Positions 1 through 9,173 of a stretch of 64,000 nucleotides of DNA are shown here, one piece after another. Location: the NCBI GenBank assembly GCA_013286495.1, contig JABDFQ010000005.1, positions 1 to 64,000 of the forward strand, in the 5' to 3' direction. Both the position numbers and the translations under genes were made by a program. Under the pieces are notes generated by a model. That model was not told the DNA's origin. It ran no database searches and worked only from the letters and a program-made list of their open reading frames with translations. The DNA is from Gammaproteobacteria bacterium. Its GTDB lineage: Bacteria > Pseudomonadota > Gammaproteobacteria > DSM-16500. The stretch's first letter is position 1; every line of letters begins with the position of its first letter.

Positions 1-641
1 TCGAAAATTTTTATATCTTCTGGTGTGCCGATATTGTGCCAGCAACCCTGATAAATTTCGCCTGTCACTTTTCCTGCAGCGATTGCAGGATTTAATACAC
101 TGGTCAAACGGAAATATTCAATCTTGCTGCCTGCAAATAATTCCGGCGAGTATACACCCATACCACCGAGATTAAATTTTTCATCTGCTGTTAATAAAAC
201 CTTGCCTGCATGCAACCCATAATCACCTTGCGGATGATAGGGAGGATTATTCACCATCACAATATGCGCTAATCCATCGGGAAATATCGGTAATGTTGCG
301 AGTGGAAAATGTGTAATGATATCGCTGCTAATCACAATAAACGGTGCATCACCTAATAATGGTAACGCCTGAACAATACCGCCACCTGTTTCCAGACGTT
401 CTGGTTCTTCTGAGTATTGAATACGCACATCATATTTTTCACCATTCCCCAACACTTGTTTCACTTGTTCACGCTGCCAGGAAATATTGATAACGATATC
501 GTGAATGTTCGCTTTTTTTAATGTATCCAGCGTGTATTCAATCAAATAACGGCCGCCTACTTTTAATAAACATTTTGGCGTGTGAGTGGTTAATGCACCC
601 ATGCGTTCACCACGTCCTGCTGCCAGTATCATCGCTTTCAT
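1..641 (-). CDS. murU: N-acetylmuramate-1-phosphate uridylyltransferase MurU (3' end cut by window)
   Basis: Transfers UMP from UTP to MurNAc-1-phosphate to give UDP-MurNAc, the last step of the cell-wall recycling route that bypasses de novo MurNAc synthesis. The frame reads MKAMILAAGRGERMGALT at its start, the nucleotidyltransferase signature G-x-G-x-R with the following T-P-K, and continues through LETGGGIVQALPLLG and NLGGMGVYSPELF to the window edge, 213 codons in all. Known MurU proteins are a little over 220 aa, so only about ten residues should be missing. The start ATG overlaps the stop of the upstream kinase gene (ATGA, 638-641), so the two are translationally coupled. The pairing with amgK, divergent from lptD, is the arrangement known from Pseudomonas and separates MurU from related sugar-phosphate nucleotidyltransferases. 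Confidence 0.88.
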   Translation of the reverse strand, partial: MKAMILAAGRGERMGALTTHTPKCLLKVGGRYLIEYTLDTLKKANIHDIVINISWQREQVKQVLGNGEKYDVRIQYSEEPERLETGGGIVQALPLLGDAPFIVISSDIITHFPLATLPIFPDGLAHIVMVNNPPYHPQGDYGLHAGKVLLTADEKFNLGGMGVYSPELFAGSKIEYFRLTSVLNPAIAAGKVTGEIYQGCWHNIGTPEDIKIF

Positions 642-1669
642 TTATTGACTCGCTCCATTGCAGGTTGAATGGTGATACGCAAATAATCATGCAAACGTGT
701 TAACTCAGGATAATGATGGCTGACCTGAATCAGGTAATTTAATGCGCGTGGCATATAGCGCAAATAACGCGATTGATGATCACGCACTTGCTTGCGTGCA
801 AAGGTCAGCATAGCTTTCAGATGACGCTGCATGCCCATCCAGTCAAACCAGCGCAGAAAAACTTCCGATGATATTCCAGCCAATTCGCCGCGTTCCTGCA
901 ATCGTTGTAAATATGAAACTGCCAGTGCAATTACTTTTTCTCTTGGCCAATCGATATAACAATCACGTAATAATGAAGCAAGATCATAAGTAACTGGCCC
1001 AATGAAAGCATCCTGAAAATCGAGAATACCCACTTCATTATTGGGCAATACCATCAAGTTGGCGGAATGATAATCACGATGCATAAAAACTTGTGGCTGG
1101 GAAATTGCGGAATTAACTAATAATTCATAACACGCATCCAGTTCAGGTTCTGCGAGTGGCAATGACAAACCTAACCATTTACACCACACCCAATCCTTGT
1201 GCCATGCCCATTCCTGTCGCATAAAATCGGCAGTGAAAGGTGGAATGATATAGCCTTCCACATAGCGACAAGCTTGCAGGTTCGTCAATGCGTCCAGTGC
1301 AATTCCATATAAATGATCCATATTTTCTGGCATCAATGTGCGCAGGTAAGTCGCATCGCCAAAATCTGTGAGCAGCAAAAAACCTTTTTCAGGATCAGCA
1401 TGAATGACTTCTGGCGTATGCAAACCCATATTGCGCAATGTCTTGCTGATGGCAATAAAAGGACGACAATTCTCAAGCTGTGGTGGCGCATCCATGACAA
1501 CATAACTTTGTTGTTTGGCATGCAGCCGAAAATAGCGGCGGAAACTCGCATCACCCGTCATGAGCGCAAGGGAATCCGGTTCCAGCCGACAAACCGAAGC
1601 AAGCCATTGTTCCATAGCTTTTTTTCTCACCACTTTTTCCGAAATTTTTGCTTCAAGCGTGGATTCCAT
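638..1669 (-). CDS. amgK: N-acetylmuramate/N-acetylglucosamine 1-kinase AmgK
   Basis: Phosphorylates MurNAc (and GlcNAc) at the anomeric carbon, feeding MurU in cytoplasmic peptidoglycan recycling. The 343-aa protein has the aminoglycoside-phosphotransferase/choline-kinase fold: catalytic loop VFMHRDYHSANLMV near residue 197 (Asp as base, Asn as metal ligand) followed by GILDFQDA with the Mg-binding Asp. Length and order fit the AmgK family. It is the first gene of a two-gene minus-strand unit with murU, with a 4-bp stop/start overlap, and lies about 60 bp from the divergent lptD start. The substrate is assigned from this context rather than from the kinase motif, which is shared with other small-molecule kinases. 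Confidence 0.88.
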   Translation of the reverse strand: MESTLEAKISEKVVRKKAMEQWLASVCRLEPDSLALMTGDASFRRYFRLHAKQQSYVVMDAPPQLENCRPFIAISKTLRNMGLHTPEVIHADPEKGFLLLTDFGDATYLRTLMPENMDHLYGIALDALTNLQACRYVEGYIIPPFTADFMRQEWAWHKDWVWCKWLGLSLPLAEPELDACYELLVNSAISQPQVFMHRDYHSANLMVLPNNEVGILDFQDAFIGPVTYDLASLLRDCYIDWPREKVIALAVSYLQRLQERGELAGISSEVFLRWFDWMGMQRHLKAMLTFARKQVRDHQSRYLRYMPRALNYLIQVSHHYPELTRLHDYLRITIQPAMERVNK

Positions 1670-1730
1670 TGTTTACCCCTTTTCGCTACACTCGGCAGTT
1701 TGAAGAAAGATGACATTTTAGGTGTTTAAA

Positions 1731-4328
1731 ATGAGTGATGACAAGCGATTACGCAAACGATTAATGCATTTTTTTATAACCATCACCATTTGTCTGCCAT
1801 GCATTTGTCTGGCTGAATATCCGGCGTCCTACATCAACACACTCGCTGCACAAAGCGTCGCTAAACATCTGGGCTGGATACCAGATGCAGATTTATTATG
1901 CGGTGGTTATTATTACGACGAACCCATTGCTGTCACGACAGAAAACAAGGAAGCCGTCACCATCACCTCTGCTGGTGGTTTATTATCCCAGCGTTCGACA
2001 TCCACCCTCGAAGGGAGAGTCACCATCACACGTGCTGATCAGCAAATTATTGCCAACAAGGCTTATCTTTATCGCGATCCGGTGACTGGTAAATTAAATG
2101 CCGTAGATATGATTGGCGATGTGCATTTGCGCGAAGAAAATAGTCTCGTGCTTGGAAAAAAAGGTCGTTACAATTTTGACACCAAAGCAAAATCCTTACT
2201 CGATATTATTTATCGCACGCCCATCGATAGTAAAAAAGTCGATGTCGCAAAAACCAATGCCAATGAAACAAAAAAACTGATTGCCATTGGCAGTGCAGCA
2301 GAATTTTCGCAAAAGGAAAAAAATGTTTATGAATTATATCGCGCGAGTTTCACCACTTGTCCGCCAGTTGCAATACCTGCATGGAAAGTGAGAGCCAGTC
2401 ATATTGTTTTAAATAAAAATACAGGTCGTGGTTATGCCACACATGCACGTCTGGAAGTAAAAAATGTTCCCGTGCTTTACATGCCATATCTCAATTTTTC
2501 TATCGACAAACAACGCAAGAGTGGTTTTTTATGGCCACAACTTGGTCCTTCCAATCGCTGGGGGCCGTTTATTCTCACGCCATTTTACTGGAACATGGCA
2601 CCCAATTATGACATGACGATTACACCAGGTTATTTAAGCAAACGTGGTTTTCAATTCAACGATAAATTTCGTTATCTGACACCCACCAGTTCCGGTGATT
2701 TCATGTTTAGCGTTTTGCCCAATGATCGTTTCTTTCATGAGTTCCAGCAATCTGCAGCAAATAATACGGATTACACCAATCCTATCGATACCAAAACACA
2801 ACCTGCAGCTGTGACTAGCGCTGAATTAAATCGCCTGCTTAATTCCAGTGATACGCGCAAAAGTTTTATCTGGCGTAATGATTCACGTTATAACGATAAC
2901 TGGTCATCGCATGTTGATTTTAATTATGCCGGTGATGATTATTATTTACGTGATTTCGGTCAGACATTAAATGAAATTTCATCCAATCAATTATTACAGG
3001 AAGGTGCGCTTTATTATAAAAACCAGAACTGGAATTTCACGTCGCGTTTGCAAACTTATCAAACCTTGCATCCGATACAGGAAGCACCCGTTGCCAATCA
3101 ATATCGTCGTTTTCCGCAATTCATTTTAAATGCAGATTATCCTGATCAAATCTTTGGTCTGGATTATTTTATGAGTAGTGAAGCAGCGAACTTTACGCAA
3201 TTAAAAACACCAGGTTCGCCTATTAGTAATCCTGTAGGTACACGTTTACATTTTCAACCCGGCATCAGTTTACCGATTTATCGTTCTGCATTTTATATTG
3301 CCCCACGCGTGCAATTTGCCATGACACAATATAATTTGCATCAGATTGAAGATACCAATACGCCTGGAAATAAAAATCGTGCGTTGCCAATTATAGATGT
3401 GGTCGCAGGCATCATGATGGATAGACCATTTAATTTATTTGGTCACAGTTATCAGCAAACACTGGAGCCGCAAGTTTATTACACTTATATTCCGTATCGT
3501 AATCAGTACAGCATTCCTCTATTTGATACCACGGTAAACACACTCACTTACGATCAGATTTTTAATTACAATCGTTTCACTGGCATCGATCGCATTGGCG
3601 ATACCAATCAACTCGCATGGGGTATTACTTCACGTCTGATTGATAGTGATACGGGTGTGGAAAAAGTGCGAATTGGTGTGGGTAATATTATTTATTTTGC
3701 CAATCGCCGCATTACACTTTGTACCAGTCCTGCTGTGTGTAATGATTATTTTGGTAATCCCAGCAATAAATATTCATTATCACCTGTTTCCGGTGTATTA
3801 GTTTATAACATCAATCCCGCATGGAATTTTAATACCAATGTTATCTGGGATCCGATTTCAAAACAGTTATCGAATAGCACAGTTGCATTCCAGTATCGTC
3901 CTGATGAATTACGTTTGTTCAACGTTGGTTATACCTATGCACGTAGTGGTGATATCTGGGGTGGTGTACAAACCAATCAATCCATCGACAATCTGAAAGT
4001 CACGGATGTCTCTGGCGCATGGCCTTTATATCATAATGTTAGCGTCGTTGGACGCTGGAGCCAGAACTGGAACCGCGCACATTTGCAGAACCTGGTGTAT
4101 GGGTTACAATACGACACTTGTTGCTGGACGCTACGCTTAGTCGGCGGCAGGGCATTTAGAGGATTGATACAACAACCCAGTAATCCCAGCAAGCTTGTGC
4201 CGAATTACGCCAATGAAGGTTATATTCAATTCTCATTAAAAGGATTAGGTGATATTGGTTCAGGAAATCCTTCGGGATTATTACGTGGTATTCCAGGTTA
4301 TAAATCGCAATTTGGACAGGAAATATAA
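1731..4328 (+). CDS. lptD: LPS-assembly protein LptD
   Basis: Outer-membrane beta-barrel that, with LptE, inserts lipopolysaccharide into the outer leaflet. The protein (865 aa from the ATG at 1731; an upstream GTG at 1722 adds three residues) begins with a basic stretch and the hydrophobic segment FFITITICLPCICLAEY, a signal peptide. Next comes an OstA-type N-terminal domain (about residues 60-200, with V-x-x-x-x-A-x-L-Y-R-D-P-V-T-G and D-x-I-G-x-V), then a long barrel rich in aromatic and alternating residues. A C-terminal Cys pair (YDTCCWTLR) and N-terminal Cys residues (LLCGGYY, FTTCPP) could form the inter-domain disulfides LptD needs. It is followed with no gap by surA, a chaperone for LptD folding, then pdxA, the usual gammaproteobacterial order. 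Confidence 0.95.
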   Translation: MSDDKRLRKRLMHFFITITICLPCICLAEYPASYINTLAAQSVAKHLGWIPDADLLCGGYYYDEPIAVTTENKEAVTITSAGGLLSQRSTSTLEGRVTITRADQQIIANKAYLYRDPVTGKLNAVDMIGDVHLREENSLVLGKKGRYNFDTKAKSLLDIIYRTPIDSKKVDVAKTNANETKKLIAIGSAAEFSQKEKNVYELYRASFTTCPPVAIPAWKVRASHIVLNKNTGRGYATHARLEVKNVPVLYMPYLNFSIDKQRKSGFLWPQLGPSNRWGPFILTPFYWNMAPNYDMTITPGYLSKRGFQFNDKFRYLTPTSSGDFMFSVLPNDRFFHEFQQSAANNTDYTNPIDTKTQPAAVTSAELNRLLNSSDTRKSFIWRNDSRYNDNWSSHVDFNYAGDDYYLRDFGQTLNEISSNQLLQEGALYYKNQNWNFTSRLQTYQTLHPIQEAPVANQYRRFPQFILNADYPDQIFGLDYFMSSEAANFTQLKTPGSPISNPVGTRLHFQPGISLPIYRSAFYIAPRVQFAMTQYNLHQIEDTNTPGNKNRALPIIDVVAGIMMDRPFNLFGHSYQQTLEPQVYYTYIPYRNQYSIPLFDTTVNTLTYDQIFNYNRFTGIDRIGDTNQLAWGITSRLIDSDTGVEKVRIGVGNIIYFANRRITLCTSPAVCNDYFGNPSNKYSLSPVSGVLVYNINPAWNFNTNVIWDPISKQLSNSTVAFQYRPDELRLFNVGYTYARSGDIWGGVQTNQSIDNLKVTDVSGAWPLYHNVSVVGRWSQNWNRAHLQNLVYGLQYDTCCWTLRLVGGRAFRGLIQQPSNPSKLVPNYANEGYIQFSLKGLGDIGSGNPSGLLRGIPGYKSQFGQEI

Positions 4329-5255
4329 ATGAAAAAAATCATACTGCTTACCTTGTCATTATTTCTGATCAACATAGATCTGGCTTATGCAGAAAAAGAG
4401 CCGCTGGATAAAATTGTTGCCGTGGTAAATGATGATGTTGTTACAAAATCCGAATTAAATCGTTCCATGACGATTGCCAAAATTCAGGCAAAAGAACAAG
4501 GCATGGAAATATCCCATGACAAACTGCAATCAAACGTGCTCGATGATTTGATCAATAAAAAATTGCAATTACAAATTGCAAAACAGGTTGGCATTCAGTT
4601 TACTGATGAAGACATTGATCGCGTCATAAAAAATATTGCTGAAAAAAATAATATAACAGTCGCGGATTTATATGAGCGTATCAATCATGAAGGCATGTCG
4701 ACCAATCAGTATCGCAATGAACTCAAGGAACAAATGACCGTACAAAAATTGCAGCAACAGGAAGTGGCCAGTCATATTGTCGTGACACCGGATGAAATCA
4801 AAAATTTTATGCACAAACTTCCGACACAAAGTAATGCACCACGTGAAGTACATCTGGAAGATATGCTCGTACCACTTTCTGAAAACGCTTCCGCTGATGA
4901 TGTCAATCAAGCTGAAAAACAGGCAAAAACATTGATGACACGTTTGAACAATGGTGAAAAAATTGATACCGAACGTAATGATCTTGGCTGGCGTAAAGCG
5001 AATGAAATCCCCAGTGTATTCGCACAATATGTTGCAAATCTCAAAGCCAATGAAGTGGCAGGCCCGATACGCGCAGCAAATGGTTTTCATGTCATACGTT
5101 TGATTGCCGATCGTTCACTGGGTGGGAAAGTAGAAACACCACAGCGTGATCAGGCTGAACAATTACTCATGCAGCAAAAGTTTCAGGAAAAAGTTAAACA
5201 CTGGGTATCAAAAATGCGCAGCCAGGCGTTTATTTCCAGAACCATGACTTCATGA
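4329..5255 (+). CDS. surA: Periplasmic chaperone/peptidyl-prolyl isomerase SurA, short form
   Basis: Periplasmic chaperone that escorts unfolded outer-membrane proteins such as LptD. The start ATG directly follows the lptD stop (TAAATG). A signal peptide (MKKIILLTLSLFLINIDLAYA) precedes a SurA N-domain (about residues 25-145; DKIVAVVNDDVVTKSELN is the family's opening). Only one parvulin-like segment follows (about 155-265, ending GPIRAANGFHVIRL). At 308 aa the protein is far shorter than the roughly 430-aa enterobacterial form with two parvulin domains. The remaining domain looks shortened between EKIDTERNDLGWR and its flanks, so isomerase activity is doubtful. Chaperone activity is known to reside mainly in the N- and C-terminal parts, which are present. 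Confidence 0.9.
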   Translation: MKKIILLTLSLFLINIDLAYAEKEPLDKIVAVVNDDVVTKSELNRSMTIAKIQAKEQGMEISHDKLQSNVLDDLINKKLQLQIAKQVGIQFTDEDIDRVIKNIAEKNNITVADLYERINHEGMSTNQYRNELKEQMTVQKLQQQEVASHIVVTPDEIKNFMHKLPTQSNAPREVHLEDMLVPLSENASADDVNQAEKQAKTLMTRLNNGEKIDTERNDLGWRKANEIPSVFAQYVANLKANEVAGPIRAANGFHVIRLIADRSLGGKVETPQRDQAEQLLMQQKFQEKVKHWVSKMRSQAFISRTMTS

Positions 5256-6229
5256 ATGCAACGGTAAAACGATTATTGATTACGCCAGGTGAACCTGCAG
5301 GAATTGGTGCAGACATCACCTTGCAACTTGCTGAACAGGATATTGCTGCAGAATTAGTGGTGATCGCAGATCCTGAATTATTATTAGCACGCGCGCAACA
5401 ATTAAAAATCAGCATTGAACTTTTGTCTTGCGATTTGCAACAGGCGCCTGAAAAAAATCGTTCCGGTACATTAAAAATTATTCCGCAGAAATTACACGCA
5501 CCGGTTGTTGCGGGAAAGCTCGATAAAAAAAATGCGGCTTATGTGATGGAAACCTTGCGTATTGCAGCAGAAATTGCCTCGCAAAACAAAGCGCATGGCA
5601 TTGTCACAGGTCCAGTACAAAAAAGCATAATGAATGATGCTGGCATTGCTTTTTCTGGTCATACTGAATTTTTTGCAGATTATTGTCACGTGCCACAAAC
5701 CGTCATGTTATTTGTTGTTGATCAATTAAAAGTTGCATTAGCGACAACTCATTTGCCGCTTGCGAAAGTTTCCGCTGCGATTAACAAAAACAAACTGCAA
5801 ACCGCTCTCACTATTTTGCGCAATGAATTAATTAAAAAATTTCATATTAATGATCCACGCATTCTTGTTTGTGGTTTAAATCCGCATGCAGGAGAAAATG
5901 GACATCTCGGTCGTGAAGAAATTGATGTGATTACACCCGCGCTGAATGAATTACGTGCGCAACAATTTCAATTAATCGGTCCTTTGCCAGCTGATACCAT
6001 TTTTACACCTGCGATTTTGCAACAAGCGGATGTCGTGCTCGCCATGTATCATGATCAGGCATTACCATTAGTGAAGTATCTTGGCTTCGGACACGCAGTA
6101 AATGTCACTCTTGGTTTGCCATTCATCCGCACATCCGTTGATCATGGCACAGCACTTGATATGGCAGGAACAGGAAAAGCAGATGCTGGTAGTTTACTCG
6201 CTGCAGTGAAATTGGCAGTGGAATTGTGA
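5252..6229 (+). CDS. pdxA: 4-hydroxythreonine-4-phosphate dehydrogenase PdxA
   Basis: NAD-dependent oxidation and decarboxylation of 4-phosphohydroxy-L-threonine in the DXP-dependent route to pyridoxal 5'-phosphate. The 325-aa length is typical. The three metal-ligand histidines of the family are visible: H137 in FSGHTEFFADYC, H212 in NPHAGENG and H267 in AMYHDQALP. The N-terminal ITPGEPAGIG is also characteristic. The gene overlaps the surA stop by 4 bp (ATGA at 5252-5255), so the lptD-surA-pdxA unit is tightly coupled. In many relatives rsmA follows; here a terminator hairpin and a minus-strand gene follow instead. Confidence 0.96.
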   Translation: MNATVKRLLITPGEPAGIGADITLQLAEQDIAAELVVIADPELLLARAQQLKISIELLSCDLQQAPEKNRSGTLKIIPQKLHAPVVAGKLDKKNAAYVMETLRIAAEIASQNKAHGIVTGPVQKSIMNDAGIAFSGHTEFFADYCHVPQTVMLFVVDQLKVALATTHLPLAKVSAAINKNKLQTALTILRNELIKKFHINDPRILVCGLNPHAGENGHLGREEIDVITPALNELRAQQFQLIGPLPADTIFTPAILQQADVVLAMYHDQALPLVKYLGFGHAVNVTLGLPFIRTSVDHGTALDMAGTGKADAGSLLAAVKLAVEL

Positions 6230-6253
6230 TTGAGTTCATTTATTCAAGTTATT

Positions 6254-6287
6254 AAACCGGTAGAAAATTTCAGCCGGTTTGTTTTTA
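6254..6287 (+). terminator. Rho-independent terminator after pdxA
   Basis: Inverted repeat AAACCGG (6254-6260) / CCGGTTT (6274-6280) with a 13-nt loop, followed by GTTTTTA. It lies 25 bp after the pdxA stop and closes the lptD-surA-pdxA unit before the convergent gene at 6305. Confidence 0.75.
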
Positions 6288-6304
6288 TTATCGATGTTTA
6301 TTAA

Positions 6305-7165
6305 TTATATGTGCTTGATGAACTCATTGTATTCTTTCTGACTGATGTTTTTTTCTCTTATTCTATTTTTAGCTGAAATATCATAGACAACTTCCTTGGC
6401 ACTAATAAAAGGTTTTGGAAAAGCCATTCCTGAAAAATAATATGCTTCATCAAGATAAATAAATTGTGTGTCGCTTATCCATTTTTTCAAATTTAATCCA
6501 TGAAAAATATATCTAAAATTTTTACCGGTATAATCATTTTCAGATTCATTCATATCAAACCAGGTTTTGTTTTTTGTATCGTATATACGAACAACACTTG
6601 CGCCATCCAATACTAAATAGCGCATAGAAGGAGAAAGCGAGCCAGAAACTTCCCAATCGATAAGTTTTAGAAATTTAATTTCTCTTTTATTTATATCTGC
6701 GACAAATAACATTGCTGGACCACCTCCTGTACCAATATCATATGTCCCGTAACTCAAATAAATTTTTTTATTTTTCTCATCATACGCGACAATTTGAGGC
6801 TCCGATCTAACAAGGCAATTTTTATAGCAGAATTTGGTATCTTCCTCACATACAATAAGCCCCAAATCATAACAATCCTGAATTGTAAAAGGCAATTGAT
6901 CAGTTGTTATCGTCCACAATGTTTTATCTACGATTTTATGAAAAGGCTTAATTACTTCAGAAAAATCTACTGGATTTTTTTTACTTTGTGTACTGATGGC
7001 CTCAATAATCACTTCGGGTTTTGTATATTTACCACCAGTAATTCTTACTGCTGTATTTTTATAAATTGTTGTATGAGAATCTCCCTGAATCTCTACCCCT
7101 GCTTCCAATCCCATTGCAGTAGTCGTGTATATAAAAAATAGCAAAGCAATTAATGTTATTTTCAT
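6305..7165 (-). CDS. Exported protein of unknown function (286 aa)
   Basis: Not recognised. The N-terminus MKITLIALLFFIYTTTAMG is a clear signal peptide, so the product is probably periplasmic or secreted. The rest is a soluble, beta-rich sequence with two close Cys pairs near residues 107-119 (IQDCYDLGLIVCEEDTKFCYKNC), likely disulfides. Segments such as SGSLSPSMRYLVLDGASVVRIYDTKNK look like strands of a propeller-like or WD-type repeat, but no family can be named. The start is supported by AGGAA seven bases upstream of the ATG. It lies 42 bp downstream of the lysozyme-like gene at 7208-8497 on the same strand, so the two may be co-transcribed. Confidence 0.75.
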   Translation of the reverse strand: MKITLIALLFFIYTTTAMGLEAGVEIQGDSHTTIYKNTAVRITGGKYTKPEVIIEAISTQSKKNPVDFSEVIKPFHKIVDKTLWTITTDQLPFTIQDCYDLGLIVCEEDTKFCYKNCLVRSEPQIVAYDEKNKKIYLSYGTYDIGTGGGPAMLFVADINKREIKFLKLIDWEVSGSLSPSMRYLVLDGASVVRIYDTKNKTWFDMNESENDYTGKNFRYIFHGLNLKKWISDTQFIYLDEAYYFSGMAFPKPFISAKEVVYDISAKNRIREKNISQKEYNEFIKHI

Positions 7166-7207
7166 ATTATTTCCTAATCAATACTAATTAATACAACAAA
7201 AAATAAG

Positions 7208-8497
7208 CTATTTATCAATATTACAAGCTAGCACTTTATCTACGTATTCAGCATCATATCCACCTTTATGTTCAATCCTGCAGGATGGATCTATTACCCA
7301 TTCACCTTTGCATTCTGGGTGATCCCAAGGCTTCCATCTGTATTCCCTGCCGCAGTTGTAACGCCTCAAAGTTTCCCTTTCAATCTGATCAGCATTAAGT
7401 GGTGGCAATGATTCGCAAGCGGGGAGATGCAATTTTTTTCTTTCGTCATTCATACGCTTTAATTCACCTTTATGCATAACAAGAGCTTCGCGATGCTTCG
7501 CTCGATACAATTCCATACCAGCCTTAATATTTTCACGCCAATTCCAGACTTCTTCAGGAGTAGGCAAAGGTTTATATAATTGCATAATACCTGCACCGCC
7601 TCTAATTACATTTTCATTATCATCCACTCTTATACTGACTAATGGCATTCCAATCCCACCTTCTCTTGTCGCGTTGAATTGTTTATAGCGACTTTCAGTG
7701 CATGCAATCTTTCTGAGTACTGGATCTGTAATCATTTTTTCAATTTCAATTTGCCCTGGATTAGTACCTTTAAATTTATATTTCTTTTCATCCTGCATGT
7801 TTTGATAATAGATTACTTTTACTGTCAGCTCACCTCCCATAACATCACTAGCAATGTGCCTGCTGAGATTATTTTTATTACTTACATCATTCATATTATG
7901 AAAATCTGGAGTATATGTATCCTCCATCGTCATAACCTCATCTGTTGTCACATGTAATTCTTCAGCAGCTTTATCCCTGAAATCCATCTTCCATGTAAAT
8001 GGCGGGATAAATTGATTTACTTTCATCTGGCTAAGCAACTTCGCCTTGAATGTTATCTCCGGCATTTTAGGTTCAGCCGTAATAATGAGGTTTTGCCTCA
8101 TATCCGGTGCAACAATGCTAATTGGCACACGATGCAACATAATTGGTCCAGTATAATTTCCTGCAACCAATACGTGATAAGTACCGCTAATCCAGCTACA
8201 ACCTTGCATGAAATATGCTTTTACCTCAGTTAAGTAATCAGGGCAGCCACTACCTTTCATGGACATTAAATAGTTAACCTCATTGTCTGCCACAACGCCT
8301 GACATTGATAAAGTACAGGCACCCGGGCGATCATCCGTTTTACCTTCAATTGAAGTATCAGTTTGTTTGAAGTGAATAGCATCCTGGGTGCCTGGTACTA
8401 AATACCAGTCACCATTCATGTTGCAACTCTCGCCTGCAATTGCGGCATGACAACAAAACAATGCTGTCAGCAAAATGATTTGTCTGATCGCGGACAT
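7208..8497 (-). CDS. Exported protein with C-terminal lysozyme-like (SLT-type) domain
   Basis: Probably an exported peptidoglycan-active or peptidoglycan-binding protein. Residues 1-21 form a signal peptide (SAIRQIILLTALFCCHAAIAG). Residues 22-125 form a Cys-containing domain (CNMNGDWYLVPG, then MQGCSWISGTYHVLVAGNYTG) that resembles small beta-barrel modules. The middle (140-250) is unrecognised. Residues 255-340 resemble a goose-type lysozyme/lytic transglycosylase: IACTESRYKQF places the catalytic Glu at E268, and GGAGIMQLYKP (301-310) matches the family's G-x-x-x-M-Q. Helix-forming VWNWRENIKAGMELY follows as in the fold. The start is supported by AGGAA upstream. The domain is inferred from motifs, so a structure prediction would be decisive. 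Confidence 0.72.
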   Translation of the reverse strand: MSAIRQIILLTALFCCHAAIAGESCNMNGDWYLVPGTQDAIHFKQTDTSIEGKTDDRPGACTLSMSGVVADNEVNYLMSMKGSGCPDYLTEVKAYFMQGCSWISGTYHVLVAGNYTGPIMLHRVPISIVAPDMRQNLIITAEPKMPEITFKAKLLSQMKVNQFIPPFTWKMDFRDKAAEELHVTTDEVMTMEDTYTPDFHNMNDVSNKNNLSRHIASDVMGGELTVKVIYYQNMQDEKKYKFKGTNPGQIEIEKMITDPVLRKIACTESRYKQFNATREGGIGMPLVSIRVDDNENVIRGGAGIMQLYKPLPTPEEVWNWRENIKAGMELYRAKHREALVMHKGELKRMNDERKKLHLPACESLPPLNADQIERETLRRYNCGREYRWKPWDHPECKGEWVIDPSCRIEHKGGYDAEYVDKVLACNIDK

Positions 8498-8588
8498 ATT
8501 TTTCCTGTGAACGTGATTGAATAAAATGAGGGGAAGAGAACGCGAATTAAAACAGAAAAAATAATAATTGTCACATGATTATTTTGAA

Positions 8589-8627
8589 GTGACGTCGTCC
8601 CGCGGCTTGTCCGCCGGACGACGTCAC
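8589..8627. repeat. 39-bp intergenic palindrome (hairpin A)
   Basis: Perfect 12-bp arms, GTGACGTCGTCC (8589-8600) and its complement (8616-8627), enclose a smaller hairpin GCGG-CTTGT-CCGC. There is no T-tract on either strand, so it is not a standard terminator. It sits 7 bp from the thioesterase stop on the minus strand. It belongs with the other GC-rich intergenic palindromes of this window, though its sequence is not shared with them. Confidence 0.7.
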
Positions 8628-8634
8628 ACCCTCA

Positions 8635-9057
8635 TCACTTCCTCAACACCGCCATCGTCAGGCGATTCACAGAAACTAATTTACCTTCCTCATTTTTGAT
8701 TTCAATTCCCCAGACTTGTGTGCTCTTGCCTAAATGAAATGGTTTTGCTGTACCAATCACATAACCTTCACGCATGGAACGAATATGATTGGTATTAATA
8801 TCCAGTCCAACACAATAAAATTTTTCCATATCCACACAAAATTGCGCAGCCGTACTACCCACCGTTTCCGCCAGCACACACGATGCACCACCATGCATAA
8901 TTCCCGCTGGTTGTTTGGTACGATGATCAACCGGCATGCGCGCGATGAGAAAATCATCACCAACATCTGTAAATTCAATTCCAAGATGCTCTGACATCGT
9001 GCCTCGACTACGCTCGGTGACAATCGCAAGATCAATATTCATTTGCCAAATTTTCAT
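8635..9057 (-). CDS. Hotdog-fold acyl-CoA thioesterase (PaaI/YbdB/MenI type)
   Basis: Cytoplasmic thioesterase of about 140 aa, the usual length. The signature HGGASCVLAETVGS places H55 and the catalytic acid E64 on the hotdog helix. DINTNHIRSMREGYVIGTAKPFHLGKSTQVWGIEI matches the sheet region of this subfamily. Substrate cannot be read from sequence; relatives act on aromatic acyl-CoAs, DHNA-CoA or mis-charged carrier-protein thioesters. Start chosen at 9057 because AGGAA lies eight bases upstream; a second in-frame ATG lies five codons on. No functional link to its neighbours is apparent. Confidence 0.88.
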   Translation of the reverse strand: MKIWQMNIDLAIVTERSRGTMSEHLGIEFTDVGDDFLIARMPVDHRTKQPAGIMHGGASCVLAETVGSTAAQFCVDMEKFYCVGLDINTNHIRSMREGYVIGTAKPFHLGKSTQVWGIEIKNEEGKLVSVNRLTMAVLRK

Positions 9058-9173
9058 TGCTATATTCCTGTTTCAGGTTTAAATTACGCCACACATTGAA
9101 GACAAGCGACTAGCTTGCTTTACTCAAACAAAGTCCGTATCTTTTCTCGGTTGTGAATTATATCGGGTTCCTC

